DNA from: Kineococcus rhizosphaerae
GTDB lineage: Bacteria > Actinomycetota > Actinomycetes > Actinomycetales > Kineococcaceae
Direction of reading: 5' to 3'
NCBI RefSeq assembly: GCF_003002055.1
Contig: NZ_PVZF01000002.1
Coordinates: 434,001-498,000, forward strand
DNA length: 64,000 bases
Position 1 is the stretch's first letter. Every line of letters starts with the position of its first letter. The notes beneath the pieces are model-generated. The model saw only the letters and a program-made list of their open reading frames with translations, was not told the origin of the DNA and searched no databases. A program made the translations under genes and the position numbers. Positions 38,120 to 47,579 of this stretch are shown one piece after another.

Positions 38120-39885
38120 TGGCCGCTGAGAGCTTCGACGTGGCGGGTGTCGCCGCGCGCGTCACCTCCCGCCAGCCGCTGGGAGCGGTCGTCCCGCGCT
38201 CGCGCGGTCGTGTGATCGCCAACTGGATGTCCTCGACCGACCACAAGGTCATCGGCAACCTGTACTTCATCACCTCGTTCATCTGGTTCCTGCTCGCCGG
38301 GATCATGGCGCTGCTCATCCGCGCCGAGCTCTTCGAGCCCGGCATGCAGGTGTTCAACACCAAGAACGAGTACAACCAGGCGTTCACGATGCACGGCACG
38401 ATCATGCTGCTGCTGTTCGCCACCCCGCTGTTCTCCGCGTTCGCGAACGCGATCATGCCGCTGCAGATCGGTGCGCCGGACGTCGCCTTCCCGCGGCTGA
38501 ACATGTTCGCGTACTGGCTGTTCCTCTTCGGCGGCCTCATCGCCGCCTCCGGCTTCCTGACCCCGGGTGGTGCGGCCAGCTTCGGGTGGTTCGCCTACGC
38601 CCCGCTGAGCGACGTCGTCCACTCGCCCGGCCTGGGCGGGAACCTGTGGGTGCTGGGGCTGGCGTTCTCCGGGTTCGGCACGATCCTGGGTGCGGTCAAC
38701 TTCATCACGACGATCATCTGCATGCGCGCTCCCGGCATGACGATGTTCCGGATGCCGATCTTCACCTGGAACACCCTGATCACCAGCGTGCTGATCCTCA
38801 TGGCCTTCCCGGTGCTGGCCGCCGCGCTGCTGGCGCTGGCCGCGGACCGCATCCTCGGGGCCCACGTCTTCGAGGCCGCCAACGGCGGGCCGATCCTGTG
38901 GCAGCACCTCTTCTGGTTCTTCGGCCACCCCGAGGTCTACATCATCGCCCTGCCGTTCTTCGGCATCGTGACCGAGATCTTCCCGGTCTTCAGCCGCAAG
39001 CCGGTCTTCGGCTACAAGGGCCTCGTCTTCGCGACCATCTCCATCGCCGGCCTGTCGGTGACGGTGTGGGCGCACCACATGTACGTGACCGGCAAGGTCC
39101 TGCTGCCGTTCTTCTCGTTCATGACCATGCTCATCGCGGTGCCGACGGGCGTGAAGTTCTTCAACTGGATCGGCACGATGTGGCGCGGGTCGCTGACCTT
39201 CGACACGCCCATGCTGTGGAGCGTCGGGTTCCTCGTGACCTTCCTCTTCGGCGGGCTCACCGGTGTGATCCTGTCCGCGCCGCCGCTGGACTTCCAGCTG
39301 TCGGACTCCTACTTCGTCGTCGCGCACTTCCACTACGTCGTCTTCGGCACCGTCGTGTTCGCGATGTTCGCCGGCTTCTACTTCTGGTGGCCCAAGCTCA
39401 CCGGCAAGATGCTGCACGAGGGCTGGGGCAAGCTGCACTTCTGGCTGCTGTTCGTGGGCTTCCACTCCACGTTCCTCATCCAGCACTGGCTGGGCGCCGC
39501 CGGCATGCCGCGTCGTTACGCGGACTACCTCGCCGGCGAGGGTTTCACCACGATGAACCAGATCTCCACGATCGGGTCCTTCGTCCTGGGGCTGTCCTTC
39601 CTGCCCTTCCTGTGGAACGTCTACCGGACCGCCCGCTTCGGCGAGAAGGTCACCGTGGACGACCCGTGGGGCTACGGCGCCTCCCTGGAGTGGGCGACCT
39701 CCTGCCCGCCGCCGCGGCACAACTTCAACTCCCTGCCGCGAATCCGCTCGGAGCGTCCCGCCTTCGACCTGCACCACCCCGAGGTCGCGGCGCACGACAA
39801 CCACGACGGTGGCGGGAACCTGCTGGATGCGGTCTACGGCGGTTCGGACCGCCGCGGCCGTGAAGACGTTCACGAGGGGCACTGA
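38119..39885 (+). CDS. ctaD: cytochrome c oxidase subunit I
   Basis: This 588-residue, 12-helix subunit binds heme a and the heme a3-CuB site where oxygen is reduced. Seen are [12 protein letters not shown] (heme a His), [19 protein letters not shown] with the His-Tyr cross-link, [10 protein letters not shown] (CuB histidines) and [11 protein letters not shown] (a and a3 ligands). It is translationally coupled to ctaC and followed five bases later by ctaF. Confidence 0.98.
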   Translation: MAAESFDVAGVAARVTSRQPLGAVVPRSRGRVIANWMSSTDHKVIGNLYFITSFIWFLLAGIMALLIRAELFEPGMQVFNTKNEYNQAFTMHGTIMLLLFATPLFSAFANAIMPLQIGAPDVAFPRLNMFAYWLFLFGGLIAASGFLTPGGAASFGWFAYAPLSDVVHSPGLGGNLWVLGLAFSGFGTILGAVNFITTIICMRAPGMTMFRMPIFTWNTLITSVLILMAFPVLAAALLALAADRILGAHVFEAANGGPILWQHLFWFFGHPEVYIIALPFFGIVTEIFPVFSRKPVFGYKGLVFATISIAGLSVTVWAHHMYVTGKVLLPFFSFMTMLIAVPTGVKFFNWIGTMWRGSLTFDTPMLWSVGFLVTFLFGGLTGVILSAPPLDFQLSDSYFVVAHFHYVVFGTVVFAMFAGFYFWWPKLTGKMLHEGWGKLHFWLLFVGFHSTFLIQHWLGAAGMPRRYADYLAGEGFTTMNQISTIGSFVLGLSFLPFLWNVYRTARFGEKVTVDDPWGYGASLEWATSCPPPRHNFNSLPRIRSERPAFDLHHPEVAAHDNHDGGGNLLDAVYGGSDRRGREDVHEGH

Positions 39886-39890
39886 CACCG

Positions 39891-40292
39891 ATGAAGCCTG
39901 AAACCTGGCTGTTCTCCGGCGGGATCCTGTTCTTCATCCCCGTCGCCTTCGTCTACGGGATGCTGACCCGCTGGGACGAGTGGGTGGGCTTCATCGCCCT
40001 GCTGCTCACCGGCGGTCTGGCGCTGCTGGTCGGGACCTACCTGACCATCACCGCCCGCCGCATCGACGAGCGCCCCGAGGACAACCCCCGGGCCGACATC
40101 TCCGAGGGCGCGGGGGAGCAGGGCTTCTTCTCCCCGCACTCCTGGTGGCCGCTGTACCTGGCCTCCGGCGGCGCGATCGTCTTCCTCGGCGTGGCCGTCG
40201 GCTGGTGGCTGTGGCTGATCGGCGTCGCCATCTCCCTGCCGCTCATCGTCGGCTGGGTGTTCGAGTACTACAAGGGCGAGCACGCCCACTGA
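39891..40292 (+). CDS. ctaF: cytochrome c oxidase subunit IV (CtaF)
   Basis: This 133-residue actinobacterial accessory subunit has four predicted helices (two hairpins), starting KPETWLFSGGILFFIPVAFVYG and ending GWVFEYYKGEHAH. It is typical of bcc-aa3 supercomplexes. It is the last gene of the ctaCDF operon and is followed by two terminators. Confidence 0.93.
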   Translation: MKPETWLFSGGILFFIPVAFVYGMLTRWDEWVGFIALLLTGGLALLVGTYLTITARRIDERPEDNPRADISEGAGEQGFFSPHSWWPLYLASGGAIVFLGVAVGWWLWLIGVAISLPLIVGWVFEYYKGEHAH

Positions 40293-40300
40293 GTCCCGCA

Positions 40301-40342
40301 CGAGCAGGGCCCCGCACCGGATCCGGTGCGGGGCCCTGCTCG
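40301..40342 (+). terminator. 20-bp stem terminator after ctaF
   Basis: 40301-40320 pairs perfectly with 40323-40342, with only two unpaired bases in the centre, eight bases after the ctaF stop. Confidence 0.8.
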
Positions 40343-40382
40343 TTCCCCGGGGTGCTCGGCACCCGGGTCCGCCCGGGGACGG

Positions 40383-40417
40383 CCGGAGCCCCACGGTCGA
40401 GGACCGTGGGGCTCCGG
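40383..40417 (-). terminator. 16-bp stem terminator of the rutA-ABC operon
   Basis: 40383-40398 pairs with 40402-40417 around a GAG loop, 11 bases beyond the permease stop. Together with the ctaF hairpin it insulates the two convergent operons. Confidence 0.75.
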
Positions 40418-40428
40418 GGTGGGACGGG

Positions 40429-41442
40429 TCAGCGGGTGGCGCGGTGGCGGACGAAGCGCGACAGGCCCACCGCCACGACCAGGGCGCCGCCGTAGAAGAG
40501 CTGCTGCACGAAGCTCTGGGCTCCCAGCATCTGCAGACCGACGACGCCGGAGGACAGGAAGTACACGGCCACGACGGTCCCCACGGGGTTGAACTGACCG
40601 GGGACGATGGCCGTGGCCCCCAGGTAGGCCGCGGCGAAGGCGGGCAGCAGGAAGGACTGCGCGGAGGACGGGTCCGCGCCGCCGAGCGCACCGGCGTAGA
40701 CGACACCGGCCAGCCCCGCGACGAGGGAGCACGACAGGAACGCCCCGGCGCGCAGCCGGGGCACGTTGAACCCGGACAGCTTCGCCACGGCCGGGGACCG
40801 GCCCACGAAGAGCAGCCGTCGCCCGAGCGGGGTGAACTCCAGGACCAGGGCGAGGACGGCGGCCGCGGCGAGGCCGTAGAAGAACTGCAGCGGGACGCCG
40901 AGGACGCGGCTGCCGACGGTCGCCTGCACGAGGTGGGCGTCGATCCCGGTGACCGTCGACTGGCCGGAGATCCACTGCACGACGCCGAGGGCGAACGTCC
41001 CCGACCCCAGCGTCACGATGAACGACGGGATGCCGAACAGCACGACGCCGAGGGCGTTGACGACCCCGACGGCCAGCGCCGCCCCGACACCGGCCAGCAC
41101 GGCGCTGCCGATGCTCCAGCCGTGCTGGACGTTCAGGACGGCGGTGACCATCGAGCTCAGCCCGAGCGCGGAGGCCACGGACAGGTCGAACTCCCCGGTG
41201 ATGAGCGGCAGCAGGACCCCGAGGGAGGCGATGAGCAGGACGGCCTGCGAGCCCAGGACGCTCTGCAGGTTGCCGGCCGTCGGGTACACGTCGGGTCGGG
41301 CGATCGAGAACACGACGAGCACGACGAGCCAGACGCCGAGGAGGGCGAACCGCTCGGCGTGGGCGCCGAACCCGCGACGTCGCGTCGTGGCGACCTCCCC
41401 GGGGGCGGCGACGGTCGTCGTGGACTGGGTGCTCGTGGTCAC
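40429..41442 (-). CDS. ABC transporter permease (RbsC/BPD_transp_2 type)
   Basis: This 337-residue permease has about nine helices of the branched-chain/ribose group, with the family motif LPLITGEFDLSVASALGLSSM and IVTLGSGTFALGVVQWISG. Its GTG overlaps the ATPase stop by four bases (GTGA), so the proteins are translationally coupled. With the ATPase and binding protein it forms a complete importer. The gene order with rutA and a nitrilase suggests a pyrimidine or nucleobase-like substrate; ribose or nucleosides are other possibilities. Confidence 0.88.
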   Translation of the reverse strand: MTTSTQSTTTVAAPGEVATTRRRGFGAHAERFALLGVWLVVLVVFSIARPDVYPTAGNLQSVLGSQAVLLIASLGVLLPLITGEFDLSVASALGLSSMVTAVLNVQHGWSIGSAVLAGVGAALAVGVVNALGVVLFGIPSFIVTLGSGTFALGVVQWISGQSTVTGIDAHLVQATVGSRVLGVPLQFFYGLAAAAVLALVLEFTPLGRRLLFVGRSPAVAKLSGFNVPRLRAGAFLSCSLVAGLAGVVYAGALGGADPSSAQSFLLPAFAAAYLGATAIVPGQFNPVGTVVAVYFLSSGVVGLQMLGAQSFVQQLFYGGALVVAVGLSRFVRHRATR

Positions 41443-43031
41443 GAGGCCTCCCTCTCGAGCGCGGTGGGGTGCGGACGGGGACCGGGCAGCAGCCTCGTGC
41501 TGGACAGCACCCGGTCGGACAGGACGGCCTGGTTCAGGTCCGCCCCGGACAGTTCGGCGACGACGTGACCGCGGGCCAGGACGAGGACCCGGTCGCAGAC
41601 GGTGGCCAGCTGCTCGTAGTCCGAGCTGGCCAGCAGGATCGAGGCGCCGCGCTCGGCGGTGCGCCGCAGCAGGTCGAAGACGAACGCCTTGGCGCCGACG
41701 TCGATGCCCTGGGTGGGTTCGGCGAGCAGGACGACCCGCGGGTCCGTCTGCAGCCACTTGGCCAGGACGGCCTTCTGCTGGTTCCCGCCCGAGAGCGTCC
41801 CGAACGCCTTGCCGGGGTCGAACGGGCGGACGTCGTAGGCCCGGCACAGTTCGGCGGCGCGCCGGCGCAACGCCGTGCGGTCGAGCCGGAAGCGGGTGCC
41901 CAGCGTCGTCATGACCGGCATGGTCACGTTCCGCTCGACGGACTCCTCGGCGATGCCGCCGTCGCGCCGGCGGTCCGCGGGCACGTGGACGACGCCCGTC
42001 GCCAGGGCTCTCGACGGGGTCAGCGTCGACAGCTGCAGGGCGTCGCGATCCACCAGGAGGTCCCCGGACACCTTGCCGCCCGCCCCGTACAGCGCGGGCA
42101 GCACCTCGGCGTACCCGGACCCGGCGAGCCCGGTCAGCCCCAGGACCTCGCCGCGGGCGACGTCGAAGGAGATCCCCGCCAGGCGCGGGGAGGTCAGGGC
42201 CGCGACCTGGACGCGGCCCCGGCCGGCGACGGGGCGTTCCGGTGCCGCCGGACCGCTGACCGCGTGCCGGCGCACGGCGGCGGCGAGGTCGGCGCCCACG
42301 ATCAGCTCGGTCAGGCCCGCCGGGTCGGTCGTGGCCGACTCGACGGTGCCGGCCACCCGCCCGTCGCGCAGCACGGTCACGGCGTGGGTGTGGTCCAGGA
42401 CCTCGGTGAGGTCGTGCGAGACCAGCAGCACCGACGTGGACCCGTCCGCGACGAGGTCGGCCACGACGCGGAACAGCAGGTCGGTGCCCTCCCGCGGCAG
42501 GAACACCGTGGGTTCGTCGAGGATCAGCAGCGTCCGGTGCTCGCCGAGCTCGTCGACGGCGCGCAGGATCGCCACGAGCGCCCGCTCGGTGTCGCTGAGC
42601 GTCGCCACCGGGGCGGCGGGGTCGATGTCGAGCCCGTGGCGGCGCAGCGTCTGCCCGGCCAGGCGCCGTTCGGTCCGCCAGGAGACCACGGCGCGCCGGG
42701 CGGCGATCCCCTGCGCGATGCGCATGTTCTCCGCGACCGACAGGTCCGGCAGCAGCCCGAGGTCCTGGTGGACGACGCTGATGCCGAGGTCGCGGAACGC
42801 GCCCGGCGGCAGGGGCAGGTCCACCTCGCGGCCCCGGACCTCCAGCCGGGCGCCGGGGTCGGGTTCGTGGACGCCCGTGAGGACCTTGATGAGCGTCGAC
42901 TTGCCCGAGCCGTTCTCCCCGAGGAGCCCGTGGACGGTCCCGGCGGGGATCTCCAGGGTGACGTCGTCGAGGGCGCGCTGGGCGCCGAACGTCTTCGACA
43001 GCCCCGACAACCGGATCGCGGGGGCTGTCAC
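41439..43031 (-). CDS. ABC transporter ATP-binding protein, two fused nucleotide-binding domains
   Basis: This 530-residue ATPase of the RbsA/MglA type drives import. Domain 1 has Walker A GENGSGKST, Walker B LLILDEPT and a degenerate signature LSDTERALV; domain 2 has a degenerate Walker A (TGLAGSGYAEVLPA), a normal LSGGNQQKAVLAKWL signature and Walker B VVLLAEPTQGIDV. Such asymmetry is normal for the family. The GTG overlaps the binding-protein stop by four bases. Confidence 0.9.
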   Translation of the reverse strand: MTAPAIRLSGLSKTFGAQRALDDVTLEIPAGTVHGLLGENGSGKSTLIKVLTGVHEPDPGARLEVRGREVDLPLPPGAFRDLGISVVHQDLGLLPDLSVAENMRIAQGIAARRAVVSWRTERRLAGQTLRRHGLDIDPAAPVATLSDTERALVAILRAVDELGEHRTLLILDEPTVFLPREGTDLLFRVVADLVADGSTSVLLVSHDLTEVLDHTHAVTVLRDGRVAGTVESATTDPAGLTELIVGADLAAAVRRHAVSGPAAPERPVAGRGRVQVAALTSPRLAGISFDVARGEVLGLTGLAGSGYAEVLPALYGAGGKVSGDLLVDRDALQLSTLTPSRALATGVVHVPADRRRDGGIAEESVERNVTMPVMTTLGTRFRLDRTALRRRAAELCRAYDVRPFDPGKAFGTLSGGNQQKAVLAKWLQTDPRVVLLAEPTQGIDVGAKAFVFDLLRRTAERGASILLASSDYEQLATVCDRVLVLARGHVVAELSGADLNQAVLSDRVLSSTRLLPGPRPHPTALEREAS

Positions 43032-44203
43032 GGCTGGCCCCACAGCGCCTCGTACCCGGCGACGTAGGCGTCGCCGTAGCCCGTGCCGGCCTGCGGCGGC
43101 TCGCCGGTGGCGTCGATGTTGTCGTCGGTGAACACCTTCAGCGGGGTGCCCTCGTTCCCGTCGGCGACGATCGGGGAGCCGGTCAGGATCCGGCCGGCCT
43201 GGTCGAGGGTGGACCACGCCAGCCAGGAGATGTTCTCGCCGACGTCCATGCCCATGACGTCGCCGTCCTGGATGAGCTTGAGCACGTCCGGGGTCCCGTT
43301 GAACGACGCCATCTGCACCTGCCCGGTCTTACCCGCGGCGGTGATGCCCTGCTGGGCGTACAGCGACATCGAGTCGTAGACGGGCAGGACGTAGTTCGCG
43401 CCCGGGTTCGACTGCAGCGCCGTCTGGACCTCACCGGAGATCTTGGTCGCCCAGTCGGTCGTGGGGACGTTCACGACCTTGCTCGTGCAGCTCGGGCAGT
43501 TCTGCTTCAGCGTCGCCTGCATCGACTCGACCATCCCGTTGGAGGGCGGGACCTCCTGGGAGGTGATGATGATCGCGTTCACCTTCCCGCCGGAGTCGGC
43601 GATGGCCCAGTTCGCGATGAGCGCGGCGGCCTCGTTGAACGGGGCCGTCACCTGCGCGGCGATGAGCGGGGCGGTGCCGGGGCTGAACGTCGTGCCGGTC
43701 TGCTGGGTGTGGGTCACCAGCACGGGGATCCCGGCGGCCTCGGCCCGCTGCAGCGCCGGGGTGAGCAGGTCGGCGTTGATGCCCTGGGCCAGGACGATGA
43801 GGTCGGCCCCCTGGCTGATGGCCTGGTCGATGCCGGCGCTGTGCTCGGTGGGGGAGCCCTGGTTCGTGTACTCCACCCACGTCGCGCCGTACTTCTGAGC
43901 GATGGCCGCGCTCTCGGTGTCGACGGCCTGGATGTACGGGATGGCGCTGGAGTTGGGGATGTTGAAGATCTTCTTGCCCGCGATGCCGGACATCGCGAAC
44001 GCGGGCGCCTCGAGGGTGAACGCCGGGTCACCGGTCGCGGCGGCGACGGCCGCCTTCGCGGCACTGACCCCCGCCTCGTCGGTGGCGCCACCCCCGGTGG
44101 AGGCCTGCCCGCTGCTGCAGGCGGCGGTCGCGGCGGTCAGCCCGAGGGTGAGGAACAGCGCGGCGGAGCGCAGCAGGGGACGGCGCGGCACGGCGAGGGG
44201 CAC
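43028..44203 (-). CDS. sugar-type ABC transporter substrate-binding lipoprotein
   Basis: This 391-residue lipoprotein has a signal peptide ending ATAACSS (lipobox) and two lobes of the ribose-binding (PBP1) fold, with QAISQGADLIVLAQGINADLLTPALQRAEAAGIPVLVTHT and MESQ-free lobe boundaries typical of the fold. It lies on the outer face of the membrane and delivers ligand to the permease. The GTG has AGGAG at good spacing. It follows the nitrilase gene by 66 bp and is coupled to the ATPase gene. Confidence 0.88.
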   Translation of the reverse strand: MPLAVPRRPLLRSAALFLTLGLTAATAACSSGQASTGGGATDEAGVSAAKAAVAAATGDPAFTLEAPAFAMSGIAGKKIFNIPNSSAIPYIQAVDTESAAIAQKYGATWVEYTNQGSPTEHSAGIDQAISQGADLIVLAQGINADLLTPALQRAEAAGIPVLVTHTQQTGTTFSPGTAPLIAAQVTAPFNEAAALIANWAIADSGGKVNAIIITSQEVPPSNGMVESMQATLKQNCPSCTSKVVNVPTTDWATKISGEVQTALQSNPGANYVLPVYDSMSLYAQQGITAAGKTGQVQMASFNGTPDVLKLIQDGDVMGMDVGENISWLAWSTLDQAGRILTGSPIVADGNEGTPLKVFTDDNIDATGEPPQAGTGYGDAYVAGYEALWGQP

Positions 44204-44269
44204 GGAGTTCTCCTGGGTTTCGGGGGCTGTTGCTCGGGGCTCGTGCGGGGGTTCGTGCAGGGGAGGGGC

Positions 44270-45175
44270 TCAGGAACGGGCGGTGAGGCGGGCGAGCAGG
44301 TCGACGACGTCGGGACGCCGGTCGCGCAGCAGGGGGAAGCGGGCGCGGGTGCTGCGCACGAGGTCGAGGTCGAGGTCCACCTGCAGGACGTGCCCGGCCT
44401 CGTGCGCGGGGGCCTGCGCGAGGACGGCACCCGTGGGGTCCACGGCGCACGAGCGGCCGAAGTAGCTGACCGAGGTGCCGTTGAGGTGCTCGACCCCGGC
44501 GCGGTTGGCGGCCAGGACGAACACCTGCGACTCCATGGCCCGGACCTGCAGTTCGGTGGTGAACAGCTCTTCGCGGTTGCCGAGGGAACTGACGACGGCC
44601 AGCACGACGTCGGCGCCCATGGCCCGGGCCAGGGCCCAGTGTTCGGGGAACGAGCGGTCGTAGCAGATGACGGCGGCGAACCGGACGCCGAGCAGGTCCA
44701 GGACGACGGGGGACTGCCCGGGGGTGAAGAAGAACTTCTCGTCGACGTCCACCCCGCCCACGTGGTTGGCCGGCAGAGACAGCTTCCGGTACGCGGGCCG
44801 GGGGTTCCCGTCCGCGTCGGTCCAGGCCAGCAGCCGCCCGCTCGCGTCGACGGCCACGGCGGAGTTGTGCAGGACGTCGGCAGCCGTGCGTTCGTACATG
44901 CCCCAGACGATCGCGACGCCGAGTTCGGCGGCCAGCGCCGAGAACCGTTCGGTCGTCGGGCCGGGCAGTTCCTGGGCCCACCCGCTGCGGTCGGCGGCGC
45001 GGGAGGTGCAGAAGTACGGCGTCGTGATGAGTTCGGGCAGCAGCACGAGGTCGGGGGCCGGGGCGTCGGCGGGACGGGCGGCGGCCCGGACCAGACCCTC
45101 CAGGACGTCGAGGTTCTTGCCGCGGTCCTCGGTGCACTCACCGGCCTGGACGACCGCGGCGCGCAACCGGCTCAC
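44270..45175 (-). CDS. nitrilase-superfamily carbon-nitrogen hydrolase
   Basis: This 301-residue alpha-beta-beta-alpha hydrolase has the catalytic triad Glu in [13 protein letters not shown], Lys in PAYRKLSLP and Cys in [17 protein letters not shown]. It resembles beta-ureidopropionase, N-carbamoylputrescine and N-carbamoyl amino acid amidases, which cut ureido (N-carbamoyl) groups. Its GTG overlaps the rutA stop by four bases. In this place it may do the work of RutB (ureidoacrylate hydrolysis); this is inference from context. Confidence 0.88.
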   Translation of the reverse strand: MSRLRAAVVQAGECTEDRGKNLDVLEGLVRAAARPADAPAPDLVLLPELITTPYFCTSRAADRSGWAQELPGPTTERFSALAAELGVAIVWGMYERTAADVLHNSAVAVDASGRLLAWTDADGNPRPAYRKLSLPANHVGGVDVDEKFFFTPGQSPVVLDLLGVRFAAVICYDRSFPEHWALARAMGADVVLAVVSSLGNREELFTTELQVRAMESQVFVLAANRAGVEHLNGTSVSYFGRSCAVDPTGAVLAQAPAHEAGHVLQVDLDLDLVRSTRARFPLLRDRRPDVVDLLARLTARS

Positions 45176-46254
45176 GCCGGGACCCCCGCCGCGACGTGCG
45201 CGCGGCTGGTCATGAGCGGCTGGATCCGTTCCCCGAACGCGTCGACGCCCGCGACGAAGTCGTCGAACGTCAGCATGACGCCCGCCAAGCCGGGGACGGT
45301 GGCGAGCTCGTCGAGCATCCGGGCCACGTTCTCGTAGGACCCGATGAGGGTGCCCATGTTGAAGTTCACGGCGCCCTCGGGCAGCGAGATGGTGCGGGCC
45401 GTGGAGTTCTCGTCCGCGGCGGTGTCGGCGGCGGCCTCGTTCCCGCGGTAGTCCAGGGCCTCGACGTCGGCGTTGTCGTGGTAGTCCTGCCACTTCGCGA
45501 AGGCGAGCTCGTCGGTCTCGTCGGCGATCACCATGAACAGGGCCAGGGCCCCGACGTCGCGCCCGCTGGCCCGGCTCGCGGCCAGCAGGCGTTCACCGTG
45601 CGGGGCCATCGCCGTGGGGGTGTTGATGCCGACGCCGTTGAGGAAGTCGTACTCGACGTTCTCGGCGGCGAAGCGGATCCCCGTCTCGGACTGTCCCGCG
45701 GCGACGATGTCCACGTGCCCGGGGCGCGGGGACAGGACGCAGTCGTCCATGGCGTAGAACTCCCCGGCCAGGTCGCTGCGGCCGGTCTCGGTGAGGTCGC
45801 GCAGGACCTTGACGTACTCCGTCGCCCGGGCGTACCGGTTCGAGAAGTGCTCGTCACCGGGCCACAGGCCCATCTGGGTGTACTCCCCGGGGGCCCAGCC
45901 CGTGACGATGTTCACGCCGATGCGGCCGGGGGCGATGGAGTCGATGGTCGAGACCATGCGGGCCACCATCGCCGGGGGCAGGGTGAGGATGGCCGTCGAG
46001 GCGTACAGCTTGATGCGCTCGGTGACGGCGGCCAGCCCCGCCATGAGGGTGAAGGACTCCAGGTTGTGGTCCCAGAACTCGGTCGCCCCGCCGAAACCGC
46101 GCAGTTTGATCATCGACAGGGCGAAGTCGAAACCGTGCTGCTCGGCCTTCTGCACGATCGTCTTGTTGAGCTCGAAGCTGGGCATGTACTGCGGGGCCGA
46201 CTTCGAGATCAGCCACCCGTTGTTGCCGATCGGGATGAACACTCCGACGTCCAC
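45172..46254 (-). CDS. rutA: RutA-type pyrimidine oxygenase (flavin-dependent)
   Basis: RutA opens the uracil or thymine ring between N3 and C4 using reduced FMN and oxygen. The 360-residue LLM-fold protein closely follows my memory of E. coli Rut[96 protein letters not shown]-like and [14 protein letters not shown]. The GTG follows GGAGGAG. No rutC-F gene is in the window. It heads a five-gene operon. Confidence 0.9.
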   Translation of the reverse strand: MDVGVFIPIGNNGWLISKSAPQYMPSFELNKTIVQKAEQHGFDFALSMIKLRGFGGATEFWDHNLESFTLMAGLAAVTERIKLYASTAILTLPPAMVARMVSTIDSIAPGRIGVNIVTGWAPGEYTQMGLWPGDEHFSNRYARATEYVKVLRDLTETGRSDLAGEFYAMDDCVLSPRPGHVDIVAAGQSETGIRFAAENVEYDFLNGVGINTPTAMAPHGERLLAASRASGRDVGALALFMVIADETDELAFAKWQDYHDNADVEALDYRGNEAAADTAADENSTARTISLPEGAVNFNMGTLIGSYENVARMLDELATVPGLAGVMLTFDDFVAGVDAFGERIQPLMTSRAHVAAGVPA

Positions 46255-46289
46255 GACGCTCCTCCACGGTGCGGTCCGGTCCGTGCGGC

Positions 46290-46336
46290 TGACTTCGAAT
46301 GCACATGACTTCGAATGCCGCAGCAGCTCGAAACTA
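46290..46336 (-). promoter_or_regulatory. candidate rutA promoter and direct-repeat operator
   Basis: TGACTTCGAATGC occurs twice on the plus strand (46290-46302 and 46306-46318), 16 bases apart and each holding a TTCGAA palindrome. On the minus strand TAGTTT (46331-46336) is a possible -10, which would put the repeats just downstream of the transcription start. This position suits a repressor; the LacI-type protein encoded just upstream is the natural candidate. Confidence 0.55.
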
Positions 46337-46387
46337 GGGGTGTCCCGTTGCCTGCGCGTCTCGGGCCTGTGAACAGGGTGTTTCGCC

Positions 46388-47425
46388 TCAGCGGGCGGGG
46401 ACCGGTCCGCTCGTCGAGGACCGCACCAGCAGTTCGGCGGGGAACTGCCGGTGCACCACCGGGGCCTGCGGGTCACCCAGGCGCGCCACCAGGAGCCGGG
46501 CGGCCTCCGCACCCATCTCGTCGAACGGCTGGCGCACCGTCGTGAGGTCGAACATCGACCACCCCGCGAAGAGCGAGTCGTTGTAGCCGACCACGTGCAG
46601 GTCGGCCGGTACGCGCAGACCCGCACCGTGGGCCGCGTCGAGGGCGCCCAGGGCGATCCAGTCGGTGATGCAGAAGACGGCCGTCGGGACGTGGCGGTGG
46701 GTCAGGAACCCCCGCATCGCGGCGTGACCCGTCGCCGGGTCCACCGGCCCGTGGGTGAACAGCGAGCGGGGCAGCGCCACCCCGGCCGCCGCGAGCTCCT
46801 CCCGGAACCCCTGCTCGCGGTCGCGGCTGCTGGCGTTGTCCCGGGGCCCGCCCACCAGGGCGATCCGCCGGTGCCCGATGCCCAGCAGGTGCCGCGCCAC
46901 CAACCGGCCCCCCGCGCGGTTGTCCGACGTCACCCGGTCCGTGCGGCGCGTCTGCGCGTCGGCGTGGTCGCGGGCCAGCAGGACCACCGGCAGCCCCCGC
47001 GCCCGCAGGGCCGCCACCAGCTCCAGGTCCGGGCGCATCGAGTTGAAGACCACGCCGTCGACCGCCCCGCCGTGCAGCGCCTCCACGTCCCGGCTGTGCG
47101 CCCCCTCGGTCTGGTCGCTCATGAGGACGACCCGGTAGCCGTGCGCGGAGAACTCCCGCTGCAGCGCCGTCACCAGCGTCGGGGTGCTCGGGTTGTGCAG
47201 GTCGCCGCTGATGACGGCGATGGTGTGGGTGCGCTGGGTGATGAGGTTGCGGGCCCCGACGTGCACGACGTAGCCCAGCTCGGCCGCCCGCGCCTTGACC
47301 AGCTCCCGGGTGGCCGGCACGACCCGGGGATCGTCGCGCAGCGCCCGCGAGACCGTCGACTGCGACAGCTTCAGGTCGCGCGCCAGGTCGTACCCGGTGA
47401 CGCGGCGCACGGGGAGGGAGGTCAC
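46388..47425 (-). CDS. LacI-family transcriptional regulator
   Basis: This 345-residue repressor has an N-terminal helix-turn-helix ([23 protein letters not shown]), hinge helix region and a periplasmic-binding-protein-like effector domain ending with [16 protein letters not shown]. It is encoded 133 bp upstream of rutA on the same strand and probably controls it in response to the imported ligand. The GTG at 47425 has TACGCT (47432-47437, minus strand) six bases upstream, consistent with leaderless expression. Confidence 0.92.
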   Translation of the reverse strand: MTSLPVRRVTGYDLARDLKLSQSTVSRALRDDPRVVPATRELVKARAAELGYVVHVGARNLITQRTHTIAVISGDLHNPSTPTLVTALQREFSAHGYRVVLMSDQTEGAHSRDVEALHGGAVDGVVFNSMRPDLELVAALRARGLPVVLLARDHADAQTRRTDRVTSDNRAGGRLVARHLLGIGHRRIALVGGPRDNASSRDREQGFREELAAAGVALPRSLFTHGPVDPATGHAAMRGFLTHRHVPTAVFCITDWIALGALDAAHGAGLRVPADLHVVGYNDSLFAGWSMFDLTTVRQPFDEMGAEAARLLVARLGDPQAPVVHRQFPAELLVRSSTSGPVPAR

Positions 47426-47579
47426 GCCGCCAGCGTAGGACGGGCGTCACCGGATCGTGACCTGCGTGGGTGCAACGGATCGGATCTGCGCGGCGTCCTG
47501 TGGATGGACCGTCGGAGGTGCGAGGATCGCCTCCGGGGGAAGCACGAGGGAGCGTCCGCGCTCCGGGGGAGAACGAAAC

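Noticed and set aside
40429-47425. Integrated mobile element carrying the rutA-ABC block
   Set aside because: There is no transposase, integrase, tRNA gene, direct-repeat boundary or change in base composition that I could see.
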